Shown in pieces: positions 14,051-22,415 of a DNA stretch of 64,000 nucleotides (position 1 is its first letter; each line of letters starts with the position of its first letter). Under the pieces are notes generated by a model. That model did no database searches and was not told the DNA's origin. It was given only the letters and a program-made list of their open reading frames with translations. This stretch comes from Streptomyces sp. ISL-36 (GTDB taxonomy: Bacteria; Actinomycetota; Actinomycetes; Streptomycetales; Streptomycetaceae). The stretch lies in the NCBI RefSeq assembly GCF_018614205.1, contig NZ_JAGGOS010000048.1, positions 1-64,000 on the forward strand, in the 5' to 3' direction. Both the position numbers and the translations under genes were made by a program.

Positions 14051-15759
14051 TCGCCGCCATCAAACCGGCCGGGTCCAACACCCGCGGCCTGCTCGCCTAC
14101 CTCTACGGCCCCGGCCGCCACGACGAGCACACCGACCCGCACATCGTCGCCGGCTTCGCCATGCTCGGCATGCCCGACCCCGGCCGCGACCCCGACGCCA
14201 CCCTCACCGAGCTCGCCCGCCACCTCGACAAGCCCGTCCATCTTCGGAACAGCGAATTCGGCAAGAAGGTCACCGACCACGTCTGGCACTGCCCCGTCCG
14301 CACCGCCCCCGAGGACCGTCGCCTCTCCGACACGGAGTGGGCCGACATCGCCCAGCGGATCGTCGAGGCCGCCGGCATCGCCCCGCCCGGAGACGACCTG
14401 GCGTGCCGGTGGATCGCCGTACGCCACGCGGACGACCACATCCACATCCTCGCCATCACCGTCCGAGAGGATGGCCGCCGCCCCAGGCTCCACGACAGCG
14501 GCATCCGCGTCGGCGACGCCTGCCGCCAGATCGAGACCGACTACGGCCTGCGCCGGCTGAAGAAGGGCGACCGCACCGCCGGTCGCCGGCCCACCCAGGC
14601 CGAGATGCACAAGGCCCAGCGCCTCGGCTGGGATCAGACGAGCCGCGACTGGCTCCAGGACCGCATCCGCGCCGCCATCCCCCACGCCAGCAGCGCCGAG
14701 GAACTCCTCGCCTATCTCGAAGCCATGGGCATCGCGGTCAAACCCCGCCGCGGACCGTCCGGAGACCTCCTCGGCTACGCCGTCGGCCGCCCCGGCGACC
14801 TCAACAAGGACGGCGAACAGATCTTCCACCCCGGCGGAAAGATCGCCCCCGACCTCACCCTCCCCAAGCTCAAGGCCCGCCTGGAGACCACCGCGCCAGA
14901 GGAGCACCCCACCGCCCGCCGCGACCAGCCCGCCACCCCCTGGCACCAGGCCATCGACGCCCTCGACACCCTCCACCAGGGGATGGCCGACGACACCCAC
15001 ACCCAGGCCCACATCACCGCGCTCGGCGACCTCATCGAAGCCACCGCCCAGAAAGCCCCCGCCCACCTCCACGCCGAACTCCGAGCGGCCTCACGGGCAT
15101 TCGCCCGTGCTCAGCGCTCCCAGATCCGAGCCGAGAACCAGGCGGCCACCACCCTGCGCAAGGCGGCCCGGGACCTCGTCCACACCGCCACTGGCCCCGA
15201 CGCAAGTGCCCTGGCGACTCTGCTGGCTGCCCTCGTCTGGGCCACGATCGTCGCCGCCCGCTGGCACGAGGCGAAAAACCACGCCCACCAGACCGAAGCC
15301 GCCCGCCAGACCCTCCACCACCTCCAGGCCGCCGCCGACCAGGCCCTCACACCCGTCCTCAGCTGCCTCGCCGTCCGTCAGCCGAGCAACCAGGCCAGCC
15401 GCACCCTGGCCCACGACGTACGGGCCGCCGTCCCCGACCACGCCGACCACATCCTCACCGACCCCGCCTGGCCGGCCCTCGCCACCGTCCTCGCCGATGC
15501 CGAAGCCGGCGGTCACAAACCCCACCAGCTCCTCAAGGAGGCCGCCGCCCAGCGCGAACTCACCACCGCCCGCCAGCCGGCCCGCGTCCTGATCACCCGC
15601 ATCCAGCACACCAGCCGCAACCCCGCCCCCAACCCCCGCGCCGAAGCCGCCCGCAGCCGCTCCACCATGGCGCCCGCGCCCAGCGGACCTCAGGTCCGAA
15701 ACCCCCTCCCTGCCACGACCCCCACGGCCTCCGCCGATCAACGCCGTCGGCACCGCTGA
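14047..15759 (+). CDS. Relaxase / mobilisation nuclease
   Basis: A 570-aa protein. The metal-binding three-histidine motif is visible (His127, then HIH at 131-133 in ADDHIHILAI), together with HVWHCPVRTAPEDRRLSD, both typical of actinobacterial relaxase/MobA-like proteins. Tyr18 or Tyr20 near the N-terminus (LLAYLYGPGR) is the likely nucleophile. Residues about 180-260 form a post-catalytic domain with RRGPSGDLLGYAVGRPGD. The last 250 residues are Ala-rich helices, possibly coiled coil, with one hydrophobic stretch (ALATLLAALVWATIVAAR). It would nick oriT and pilot the strand to a helper conjugation channel. Confidence 0.88.
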   Translation: MIAAIKPAGSNTRGLLAYLYGPGRHDEHTDPHIVAGFAMLGMPDPGRDPDATLTELARHLDKPVHLRNSEFGKKVTDHVWHCPVRTAPEDRRLSDTEWADIAQRIVEAAGIAPPGDDLACRWIAVRHADDHIHILAITVREDGRRPRLHDSGIRVGDACRQIETDYGLRRLKKGDRTAGRRPTQAEMHKAQRLGWDQTSRDWLQDRIRAAIPHASSAEELLAYLEAMGIAVKPRRGPSGDLLGYAVGRPGDLNKDGEQIFHPGGKIAPDLTLPKLKARLETTAPEEHPTARRDQPATPWHQAIDALDTLHQGMADDTHTQAHITALGDLIEATAQKAPAHLHAELRAASRAFARAQRSQIRAENQAATTLRKAARDLVHTATGPDASALATLLAALVWATIVAARWHEAKNHAHQTEAARQTLHHLQAAADQALTPVLSCLAVRQPSNQASRTLAHDVRAAVPDHADHILTDPAWPALATVLADAEAGGHKPHQLLKEAAAQRELTTARQPARVLITRIQHTSRNPAPNPRAEAARSRSTMAPAPSGPQVRNPLPATTPTASADQRRRHR

Positions 15760-16228
15760 CAGTCCCGGAAGGTGCCCGGGCCGCCGCCGAACAACCGAGT
15801 CCCCGCCTGCAGCACGCACTACGGCAGCCGACCCGCGGGGTACCGGTCCCGCAAGTCGGGAGCGAGGAACCCACCCTGACGAATCTCCCACCCAATCGTG
15901 TGACTGGGCCGCGCGGTGCGCGGTTTGTCGCTAGAGTCCTAGCTGCTGGGCGGCAGCCCGGTGGCAGTGGGCACCCGGAAGGGTGCTAGAGGTGGGGCCC
16001 ACAGTTGGGCCCACTCTGGGTTGTCCGGTGGCGACCCAGGAGTTTTTGCCGCGCCTCTCCTGCGGAGAGCAACCGCAGGTCTGTCCCGACCCGAAGCGAA
16101 GGAAGACCCGGTCCGCAACCGGGAGCACTACCTGAGTCGCTACACCGGCGCGATCTCAGTTCGTCACCTATTGGTGGCCGGACTGAGCGCGCGCGTGTTC
16201 GGTCCGGCCTTGTTAGAAGGGCTGGACA
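15760..16228. other. Intergenic region with hairpins after relaxase
   Basis: About 470 bp without a convincing gene. Stable inverted repeats are GTGGGGCCCA-CAGT-TGGGCCCAC (15992-16014) and CTGGGT...ACCCAG just after it, plus a GC-rich repeat around 15940-15990. The open frames here have poor codon use. The hairpins could end the mob transcript or be part of a transfer or replication origin. Confidence 0.4.
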
Positions 16229-16393
16229 TTGGACAAGGTCACCCTCGGAGCCTTCACAGCATTTGGGCTGCTCAGCTTTGCCCTCGGCCTCGCAGCGAAG
16301 CTCGGCCGCGACGTGGACGAGCTTTTCGATGCCTGGCGCAGGCCGGCCGCTCGTATCCGTCGCTGGTGGCATTCCCGACGGAATCGACCTTGA
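16229..16393 (+). CDS. Small membrane-associated protein (54 aa)
   Basis: A short frame starting at TTG 16229, seven bases after AGAAGGG, and ending TGA at 16391. It encodes a hydrophobic N-terminal helix (VTLGAFTAFGLLSFALGLAA), an amphipathic stretch (KLGRDVDELFDAWRRP) and a basic tail (ARIRRWWHSRRNRP). Hydrophobic anchor plus Arg/Trp-rich tail is a plausible small membrane protein. No family recognised; the coding call rests on codon use and the ribosome site. Confidence 0.45.
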   Translation: MDKVTLGAFTAFGLLSFALGLAAKLGRDVDELFDAWRRPAARIRRWWHSRRNRP

Positions 16394-16537
16394 GCCGTGA
16401 GGAACCTGCCCTCGGCGACGCTGAACCGCAAAACCGAGCGGACAAACATAGCCGACGATCCCCGGTTAGGCTAACCGGGGATTCTCCAGACCATGGGCAT
16501 ATCAGCACCCACTCCCGCCCCGCTATGGAGATCCCTT

Positions 16538-16903
16538 ATGCCTGCATCCACCCCACGGCCCCACATCATGGCCTTGCTGTTCGACACGAATTTCAACCGC
16601 CGCCCGGGCACCCGCACCTTCCGCCACCTCGACGGACGCCTCTTCACCGACGAGGAACAGGCCCTCGCCGATGACGCCACCCTCGAAGAGCTCCAGGCCG
16701 CTGGCGTGCACGTACACAACCCCGAGGCCGGAGCCGAGGCCGAAGCAGCCGCGCACGAAATGGCCGAGCTTCTGTTCAAGTACGTCATTCCGCACCGTGA
16801 AGCCCTCATCCCCTTCATGACCCACGAGGACATGCTCAAGTACGGCCGTTTGGAGACCATCGTCGCTGCGGGCGCTCACCGCCTCCGCTCGAACAAGGAC
16901 TGA
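16538..16903 (+). CDS. Hypothetical protein, 121 aa
   Basis: Start ATG 16538 has GGAG seven bases upstream; a start at 16568 is also possible. The sequence opens with FDTNFNRRPGTRTFRHLDGR, then an acidic helical region (TDEEQALADDATLEELQAAG, EAGAEAEAAAHEMAELLFKY) and ends in a helical tail (LIPFMTHEDMLKYGRLETIVAAGAHRLRS). It is soluble and acidic. I do not recognise a family. It closes the plus-strand mobilisation side and is followed by a strong terminator, so it belongs to the element core. Confidence 0.6.
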   Translation: MPASTPRPHIMALLFDTNFNRRPGTRTFRHLDGRLFTDEEQALADDATLEELQAAGVHVHNPEAGAEAEAAAHEMAELLFKYVIPHREALIPFMTHEDMLKYGRLETIVAAGAHRLRSNKD

Positions 16904-16933
16904 GCGCACAGGCACTGCCCCCTATAGAAACGG

Positions 16934-16971
16934 CGGCCGGTGGTCGGGGAGCCCTCCCCGACCACCGGCCG
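16934..16971. terminator. Strong hairpin between convergent genes
   Basis: A perfect inverted repeat CGGCCGGTGGTCGGGGA with its complement and a short loop, between the 121-aa protein and the convergent Nudix gene. It likely terminates the plus-strand core transcript. Confidence 0.75.
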
Positions 16972-17044
16972 TGCTCCACCGTTCGGTCCGAGCCCCGACA
17001 ACGACGATGCGCCCCTTGCATGCACTGCTGTGGCCCAAGGCCGC

Positions 17045-17458
17045 TCAGGAAAGGAGGGTCGCGTCGAGGTAGTCCTGCACTGGCTCGAACAGTCCGTACG
17101 GCACGTACTCCGGGATCTCGCCATGGGCGACCCAGGCCAGTTCGGCCAGCTCCTCGGTGTCCGCGACGTGGGCCGTTCCGCCCAACACCTCGCACGCGGT
17201 GTACGACATCAACCGGCCCGTCTTCGGGTGGACACGCTCGCCGAGCAACTTCACGGCCGCCACGGTCAGCCCGGTCTCCTCCTGAGTCTCCCGCACAGCG
17301 GCGTATTCGCGCGCCTCGCCGGGCTCGACCTCTCCGGCCGGGAACTGCCAGGAGAGCTGTCCCTCGCTGACCCGACGGCGCACCATCAGCACGCGGCCCT
17401 CGTTCACGACGATGGCGGCGGCGATACCCGGGCGCTCGTCCGCGTTCTGGTTCGTCAC
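17045..17458 (-). CDS. Nudix hydrolase
   Basis: A 137-aa protein from GTG 17458, two bases after the upstream gene's stop. The Nudix box is intact at residues 42-64 (GEVEPGE, then RETQEETGL), so nucleoside-diphosphate-X hydrolysis with Mg2+ is expected; the substrate is unknown. The rest is a minimal Nudix fold. It forms an operon with the HTH-Nudix fusion upstream. In the Streptomyces element pSAM2, the Nudix protein Pif gives transfer immunity, so an element-exclusion role is possible here (inference). Confidence 0.85.
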   Translation of the reverse strand: MTNQNADERPGIAAAIVVNEGRVLMVRRRVSEGQLSWQFPAGEVEPGEAREYAAVRETQEETGLTVAAVKLLGERVHPKTGRLMSYTACEVLGGTAHVADTEELAELAWVAHGEIPEYVPYGLFEPVQDYLDATLLS

Positions 17459-17460
17459 GT

Positions 17461-18114
17461 CTACTCCTCCAGGACGGCCAGGATGGGTGGGAAGATCGTA
17501 TCGACGGGGATGAAGCGAGGCACCGCGTTTCTGGGGACCCACATGACGTCGATATTCTCGGCCGCGTCGCTGTTCGTGGCCTCGCCGGCCAGGTACTCGC
17601 AGAGGAAGTACTCGCACAGCACGCCGGTCACGGGGTGAAGGCGGTTCCCGAGGTGCTGCCGGACCGCGCAGTGGACACCCGTCTCGTCCAAGGTCTCCCG
17701 CACGGTGGTGGTCTCCGCCTTGCCGCCCGGTTTGATGACCCCGGCCGGGAACTGCCACGTGATTCCAGCGGCGTCGTCGTCCCGCCGGCACACCAGGAGG
17801 ACATCGCTGTCGCGGACGACCACCGCGATGGCCACCCGCAGCGCCTGCGCGCCGGGCGGCGTCGAGTCCGCTGGGGCCCGTTCCTTCGCCAGCAGGAGCG
17901 CGAAGCGCTGTCGCGCAGCCTCAGGAGCCCGCTCATAGGCCGTGTCGAGGAGCTGCTGCATCTCCCCGCGAGGCACGACGGATGCGTCGGAGTGCCAGGC
18001 GGCCACCGTCCTCACTGCGATGCCCAGCTGAGCGGCGAACTGTTCGTTGCCGAGCCGTAGGGCGGACTGCAGCAGGCAGGCGTACCGGCCGCTCCAGCGC
18101 TCGATCACGTCCAC
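17461..18114 (-). CDS. HTH-Nudix fusion protein
   Basis: A 217-aa protein from GTG 18114, which has GAGGGGG eight bases before it; an ATG at 18198 would add an unlikely leader. Residues about 10-60 form an HTH domain (ALRLGNEQFAAQLGIAVRTVAAWHSD). After a helical linker, residues about 95-217 form a Nudix domain with its box at 125-147 (GVIKPGG, RETLDETGV; Asp replaces the first Glu of the EE pair). Fusion of a DNA-binding domain to a Nudix fold suggests a nucleotide-sensing regulator. It is co-transcribed with a second Nudix gene. Confidence 0.8.
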   Translation of the reverse strand: MDVIERWSGRYACLLQSALRLGNEQFAAQLGIAVRTVAAWHSDASVVPRGEMQQLLDTAYERAPEAARQRFALLLAKERAPADSTPPGAQALRVAIAVVVRDSDVLLVCRRDDDAAGITWQFPAGVIKPGGKAETTTVRETLDETGVHCAVRQHLGNRLHPVTGVLCEYFLCEYLAGEATNSDAAENIDVMWVPRNAVPRFIPVDTIFPPILAVLEE

Positions 18115-18522
18115 AAGACTGCCCCCCTCGTCGCCGCCCTGGTGCAGGAATCCGCGCGCCGAAAGTGCACTCCCACTGCACTGGCACTTCATGGTCACGC
18201 GAGAAGAGCCCCGGAAGAATCGGAGTCACCAGGGGCCAAGGAATCACCCGCCGAAGGCTCAGTCCCTGGGAGGCGTACGAGAGGCGCGGAAGCGCCAGAC
18301 GACCACAGGGAGATTCTAGGTGCGTACCCCCAGCGGATAGTGGAGACAGAGAAGTTGGCCGAATCGGGCCTCTCGTTGGGCTGATCAGCCGTACCTTGGC
18401 CGGCATTCGCCCGTCCGGGGCATTGCCCGCACGCCCGAACCTCCCTGCCAGCGCCGGTAACCTCAGCGGATGACGGCTGATCGTCCGTCATGTTCGGTTG
18501 CTAGCAAGGCGAAAGGGAGTCA
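18115..18522. other. Divergent intergenic region
   Basis: About 400 bp between the minus-strand Nudix operon and the plus-strand nucleotide-handling operon. It must hold both promoters. Short open frames here have poor composition. A run GTAACCTCAGCGGATGACGG (18456-18475) precedes the NDK gene by about 50 bp. No RNA or clear operator recognised. Confidence 0.35.
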
Positions 18523-19032
18523 ATGGCCGAGGTTCAGGCACACACTGTCGAGCGCACGCTCGTCCTGCTCAAGCCCGATGCGCTGGCGCGTGGCCTGGCA
18601 GGAAGGATCATCACTCGATTCGAGGATGCCGCGCTGAAGATCGTCGGCACGAAGATGAAGTGGATGGACGAGGAGTTCACCCGCAAGCACTATTTCGATC
18701 TTGAAGAACGGCTGGGTTCGGAGGTCTACAACCTCACGGCGACGTTCATGCAGCAGGGGCCGGTCATCGCCCTGGTACTGGAGGGCTTCGACGCCATCGC
18801 CACCGTCCGCAAGATCGTCGGCAGCACGTACCCGAACCAGGCTCCGGCCGGCACGGTGCGGGGCGACTTCTCGCACTACAGCGCGGCGGCCAGCATCGCC
18901 TCGGGCAAGGCGGTCGCGAACCTCGTGCACGCCTCCGGTAACGCGGAGGAGGCCAAGCAGGAGGTGGAGCTGTGGTTCGACAAGGACGAGCTGCAGGACT
19001 ACAAGACGCTGGCTGAGATCTACACGTACTAG
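18523..19032 (+). CDS. Nucleoside diphosphate kinase, long variant
   Basis: A 169-aa protein with AAGGGAG three bases before ATG. It has the NDK core: VERTLVLLKPDALARGLAGR at the N-terminus, then GTVRGDF and the active-site region VANLVHASGN (His136) followed by EEAKQEVELWF. It is about 30 residues longer than the housekeeping bacterial enzyme and carries an insertion (SHYSAAASIASGKA) before the histidine, a form better known from archaea. It should transfer phosphate between NTPs and NDPs. As the first gene of a mobile operon with CYTH and HD proteins, it may supply or regenerate a particular nucleotide, or be repurposed. Confidence 0.85.
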   Translation: MAEVQAHTVERTLVLLKPDALARGLAGRIITRFEDAALKIVGTKMKWMDEEFTRKHYFDLEERLGSEVYNLTATFMQQGPVIALVLEGFDAIATVRKIVGSTYPNQAPAGTVRGDFSHYSAAASIASGKAVANLVHASGNAEEAKQEVELWFDKDELQDYKTLAEIYTY

Positions 19033-19112
19033 CAGCGGGTCACGGCGTCACCGCGGGGGCGCCAGGGCGTTGATCACCACTGGGGCACGACCGTTTGAAC
19101 CGAGAGGGCACC

Positions 19113-19412
19113 ATGACCAACCAGACCCGCCTGGCCTCCACCGACGAGCTGGAGTCGATCTTCCAGCGTGAGCTGGCGACCGACCGGTGGGCCGCCACCG
19201 AGACCGCGTACGCCCTGGCCGTGCGCCACCGCGACCTGGGCGACTGGCCCGCGTCGCAGGAATGGGCCCAGCAGTGCCTGCGTCTGCTGGAGGGCTTCCC
19301 CAGCGAGACGGAGGAGCAGGTCGCCACCGGCCGTACGTCGGTGGGAGGCGTCCAGCTGCCGACGTACCTGCACTCGGGTGTGGTCGAGGAGCGCTTCGGC
19401 ACCCTCGGCTGA
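19113..19412 (+). CDS. Hypothetical protein, 99 aa
   Basis: Starts at ATG 19113 (GAGAGGG upstream). A single small domain: STDELESIFQRELATDRWAA, then an AVRHRDLGDWPASQEWAQQCLRLL helix pair that looks TPR-like, and a conserved-looking VGGVQLPTYLHSGVVEERF tail. No catalytic motif. It lies between the NDK and CYTH genes, with hairpins before the latter, so it belongs to this transcription unit. Function unknown. Confidence 0.65.
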   Translation: MTNQTRLASTDELESIFQRELATDRWAATETAYALAVRHRDLGDWPASQEWAQQCLRLLEGFPSETEEQVATGRTSVGGVQLPTYLHSGVVEERFGTLG

Positions 19413-19418
19413 CACCCG

Positions 19419-19440
19419 CCGCATCACCGGGGTGATGCGG
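19419..19440. terminator. Hairpin between 99-aa and CYTH genes
   Basis: CCGCATCACC-GG-GGTGATGCGG, followed by a third copy of the arm (CCGCATCACCCC at 19458). Alternative pairings are possible, so an attenuator is as likely as a terminator. The 157-bp gap holds nothing else. Confidence 0.5.
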
Positions 19441-19569
19441 CCGGCACCCGCATCGGCCGCATCACCCCACGTTCGACCACCAATCCCATAGCGATCGCCT
19501 GACCGGACGGCCCCTCGCGGCAGGGTCCGGCTGGCTTCGCCATGCCTGAAACGAGGAGGCAGCAGCACC

Positions 19570-20154
19570 GTGGCCGTCGAGATCGAGATGCGCGCCCGCT
19601 TCACCAAGGAGGTCCACGACCAGCTCGTCACCCGCCTGAAGGCGGACGGGGAGGACCTGGGCCCCGACGACAAGCACATCTACTTCTACGTGCTGCCCGA
19701 CCAGCTCCTGAAGGTCACCGACAACACCGCTGCCGGCACCGCCAAGATCACCCTCAAGGGGAGCAAGATCGGGCAGGGCGCGGCCTTCGCGGAGACCGAG
19801 TTCGCCATCGCCCCCGCCGACGTTCCCGCCGCGGTGAAGGTGTTCAACGCCCTCGGCTTCGAGACGGCGATGCACGAGGCGTTCAACTTCCGTCACAACT
19901 TCCGCTTCGACGACGTCGAGATCGCGGTCAAGTGGAGCGAGGCGTGGGGTTACCACGCCGAGTTCGAGGTCCTGCTGGAGGACGGCGCCTCGGACGCCGC
20001 CCGCGCCGAGGCCGAGGCCAAGATCACCGACGTCGCCACGACGCTCGGCGTGACCCTGATGACGGAGCAGGAGCTGGCCGACTTCACCGCAGCCTTCGAG
20101 GCCGCCGAGCAGGAGCGCAAGGAGCGCGAGCAGCAGGCCGCACCGATCCGGTAG
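19570..20154 (+). CDS. CYTH-like domain protein
   Basis: A 194-aa protein, GTG start, with GAGGAGG about 10 bp upstream. The N-terminal EIEMRARF corresponds to the ExExK-type strand of CYTH enzymes (triphosphate tunnel fold; adenylate cyclase class IV, thiamine or inorganic triphosphatases). It is followed by alternating charged strands such as TAKITLKGSKIGQG and AFAETEFAIAP, then DDVEIAVKWSEAWGYHAEFEVLL, as in the tunnel strands. A helical C-terminal tail (LADFTAAFEAAEQERKEREQ) ends the protein. It should bind or hydrolyse a triphosphate. Next to NDK and HD genes this points to a triphosphate substrate or signal. Confidence 0.72.
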   Translation: MAVEIEMRARFTKEVHDQLVTRLKADGEDLGPDDKHIYFYVLPDQLLKVTDNTAAGTAKITLKGSKIGQGAAFAETEFAIAPADVPAAVKVFNALGFETAMHEAFNFRHNFRFDDVEIAVKWSEAWGYHAEFEVLLEDGASDAARAEAEAKITDVATTLGVTLMTEQELADFTAAFEAAEQERKEREQQAAPIR

Positions 20155-20193
20155 GGAACATCACCGCGGAGACCACCAAGGGGGTGGGCACGA

Positions 20194-20958
20194 GTGAGCA
20201 CGACCCCGTTGACCGCAAGTCTGATCGACCTGGCTGCCCGAGGGCAGCTCCCGCTCCACCAGCACATGGACCACGCCACCATCGCGTGGATCAGCGACAA
20301 CAGGCCCGACCTCCCGCCAGCACCGCAGTCGGCCTTGCGCCCGCAGTCGAAGGAGCTGCTCGCGCACAGCGGTCTGCCTACCCGGTGGTGGGCGGATCCC
20401 CGCCTGTACACGTCGCTCCACGGCGTCCGGCACGCCATGAGGACGGCGGCGCTCGCCGCCGTCCTCGCCGAGGCGAACGGCCTCGACGAAGGCGACACCG
20501 CCGCAGCGATCCTCGCCGCCGCCGTACACGATTGCCAGCGGCGCCACGACCAGGACGACCGCGGGCATGGCGCCCGCGCGGCCATCTGGCTCGCCGCGAA
20601 CGCCGACACCGTCTGGGGCCACTTCGGCCTCGCCGCCACACCCCGGCGGATCGTGCAGGCGGCCACCGCCGTCCGACTGCATGACGTCCCGTACGAGGCG
20701 TTCACCGCGGACGACAAGTCCAACCACGCCCGGGCCGAGCGCATCACCGACGTGGTCAAGGCCGCCGATGCCCTGGACCGCTACCGCCTGCCGAAGCTGA
20801 AGTGGTGGCCGGACTCCCGGTATGTCCGCGAGCCCGCCTTCGACCAGCTGCGTGGCCTCGCCTTCGACCTGGTCCTGGTCTCGGAGCGGGCCTACCTCGC
20901 CGGGGCCAGCGGCACCGCAGCCGTCCGCTACGCGCTCGCCGAGAAGGGCCTGGTCTGA
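20194..20958 (+). CDS. HD-domain phosphohydrolase
   Basis: A 254-aa protein, GTG start after GGGGTGGGC. The HD metal site is visible: His in SLHGVRHAMRTA, the HD doublet in AAAVHDCQRRHDQDDRGHG, a further His in GHGARAAIWLAAN and a late Asp in VVKAADALDRY. The order H..HD..H..D fits a metal-dependent phosphohydrolase acting on nucleotides. The stop is two bases before the next gene's ATG, so the genes are coupled. With NDK, CYTH and Nudix neighbours, hydrolysis of a nucleotide is a fair guess; the substrate is unknown. Confidence 0.8.
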   Translation: MSTTPLTASLIDLAARGQLPLHQHMDHATIAWISDNRPDLPPAPQSALRPQSKELLAHSGLPTRWWADPRLYTSLHGVRHAMRTAALAAVLAEANGLDEGDTAAAILAAAVHDCQRRHDQDDRGHGARAAIWLAANADTVWGHFGLAATPRRIVQAATAVRLHDVPYEAFTADDKSNHARAERITDVVKAADALDRYRLPKLKWWPDSRYVREPAFDQLRGLAFDLVLVSERAYLAGASGTAAVRYALAEKGLV

Positions 20959-20960
20959 CC

Positions 20961-22355
20961 ATGGACTTCCTCGACGCCTACCACCTGTGGGCCGACGCCC
21001 ACGCCTTCTTCGACTCCACCCTCATCCCCAGCCCGACCGACCACACCGACCCGCTCGCCACCCAGGCCGCGGGCTGGGACCGGCGCCTCGCCGAGGAGAC
21101 CCCGAACGGCCACCTGCTGCGGCAGAACGCCCTCTTCGAGGCCCTGAGCGGAAACGTCAAGCTGCACCTGCTGCACGTCACCCACGCCCTGGAGGAGATC
21201 AGTCGGCAGGGAGTGCTCTACCCGTCGGGCGGCTGCCTCGTCGGAAGCATCTACTGCGCGCCGCTCACCGCGACCGGCGAGGGCTTCCGCATGCACAACC
21301 TCGGCGCCTACATCCTGACCAATGAAGCGCCGGCCTTCCTGGCCAAGCTCGGCGTCACCGACCGCGTCCCCACCCCGCTGATCTTCGAGATCGACACCCC
21401 GCCGCAGGCGTACCGCGGGCTCGCCGGCGTGGACTACCTGCGGCTGGGCCTCATCCACCTGCAGATCTACAGCCACCTCGAATACCTGCTGAGCAAGAAC
21501 GAGCGGCACCAACTGCGCGAGAGCGTCGTCAGCCGCGTCAAGAACTCGGCCGCGTTCCTCGCCACCGCTGCCGCCATCGCCTACCAGGGCAGCCGAGTCG
21601 ACGCCGAGCCGTTCCTGAAGCTGCTCGACGAGACGATTCCCCGCCTGCCGATCCTCGGCTACCTGTACTTCGAAGCGGTCGCCGAGTATCTGATGCTCCA
21701 CTCGACGTCTCACCACACCCGGCGCCTGGCCGAGCTCGGCGAGCTGAACAACTGGCTGTACAAGGAGATGCTGTTCGCCTCCTTCCCCGCCATGGCCGGC
21801 AAGTTCGACCTCGCGAGGTTCCGTCCCCGTCCGAAGCAGCTGGCCGCGCTCATCCACCGAGTCGACCCGACCATCGACACCAGCCACGCGAGCGCGTACC
21901 TGGTCGAGCGGATCAGCTACCTCGTCGCCGCCCGCCTCTTCGCGCCCGGCGACGCCCCCGAAGCCTGGCACCACACGCGCTGGGAGTTCGACTCCCTCGC
22001 CACCCAGCTCGGACCGCTCCTCGGCCACCTCATCCACCGGGAACTGCGCACCTTCGGCCGCTACCCCGACTTCTACTTCTACTTCGACCAGCACAAGGCG
22101 CTGCAAGCCTGGAACTACTGGAACCACATGGACATCGTCGCCCCGTTCAACGGCACGATGCCCAAGGGCGAGATCGGCATCAACCCGGCCTACCCCAACC
22201 TCGACTACCGCGTCTGGCGCGCCGAGCAGGACGACACGGGCCACCTCCACCCGGCCGAGGAGCTCGCGCTGACCATCGCCCCGCGGCTGGTGGACATCAA
22301 GTACACCCTCATGCGCAACAACCAGTGGACCGCCCCCGCGCCCAGCGCCGCCTGA
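20961..22355 (+). CDS. Unrecognised 464-aa protein of the nucleotide operon
   Basis: Starts at ATG 20961, two bases after the HD gene stop (TGACCATG); upstream codons in frame belong to that gene's shadow. It opens with DFLDAYHLWADAHAFFDSTL. It has many aromatic and His residues (HLHLLHVTHALEEISRQGVL, DYLRLGLIHLQIYSHLEYLL, FGRYPDFYFYFDQHKALQAW) and is predicted mostly helical and soluble. GGCLVGSIYCAPLT and MPKGEIGINPAYPNLDYRVW look like conserved loops. I recognise no family. It is the largest gene of the operon and the best candidate for its specific activity. Confidence 0.65.
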   Translation: MDFLDAYHLWADAHAFFDSTLIPSPTDHTDPLATQAAGWDRRLAEETPNGHLLRQNALFEALSGNVKLHLLHVTHALEEISRQGVLYPSGGCLVGSIYCAPLTATGEGFRMHNLGAYILTNEAPAFLAKLGVTDRVPTPLIFEIDTPPQAYRGLAGVDYLRLGLIHLQIYSHLEYLLSKNERHQLRESVVSRVKNSAAFLATAAAIAYQGSRVDAEPFLKLLDETIPRLPILGYLYFEAVAEYLMLHSTSHHTRRLAELGELNNWLYKEMLFASFPAMAGKFDLARFRPRPKQLAALIHRVDPTIDTSHASAYLVERISYLVAARLFAPGDAPEAWHHTRWEFDSLATQLGPLLGHLIHRELRTFGRYPDFYFYFDQHKALQAWNYWNHMDIVAPFNGTMPKGEIGINPAYPNLDYRVWRAEQDDTGHLHPAEELALTIAPRLVDIKYTLMRNNQWTAPAPSAA

Positions 22356-22415
22356 TCACCGCCGCCATCTGCGGCGCACCCCACCCCGAGCCACCTCACA
22401 CGTAGGAGATCCGTG

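Noticed and set aside
14337..15989. A 550-codon plus-strand frame inside the relaxase gene
   Set aside because: Arg/Pro/His-rich shadow in the +2 frame of a GC-rich gene, with no motif. The relaxase frame carries the HIH motif and MobC coupling.
15961..16674. A 237-codon plus-strand frame after the relaxase
   Set aside because: Crosses hairpins and two better genes, has no ribosome site and poor codon bias. Kept only the 54-aa and 121-aa frames.
18142..18384. Small frames in the divergent region upstream of the NDK gene
   Set aside because: No ribosome site, Ser/Arg/Pro-rich composition; region better explained as promoters.
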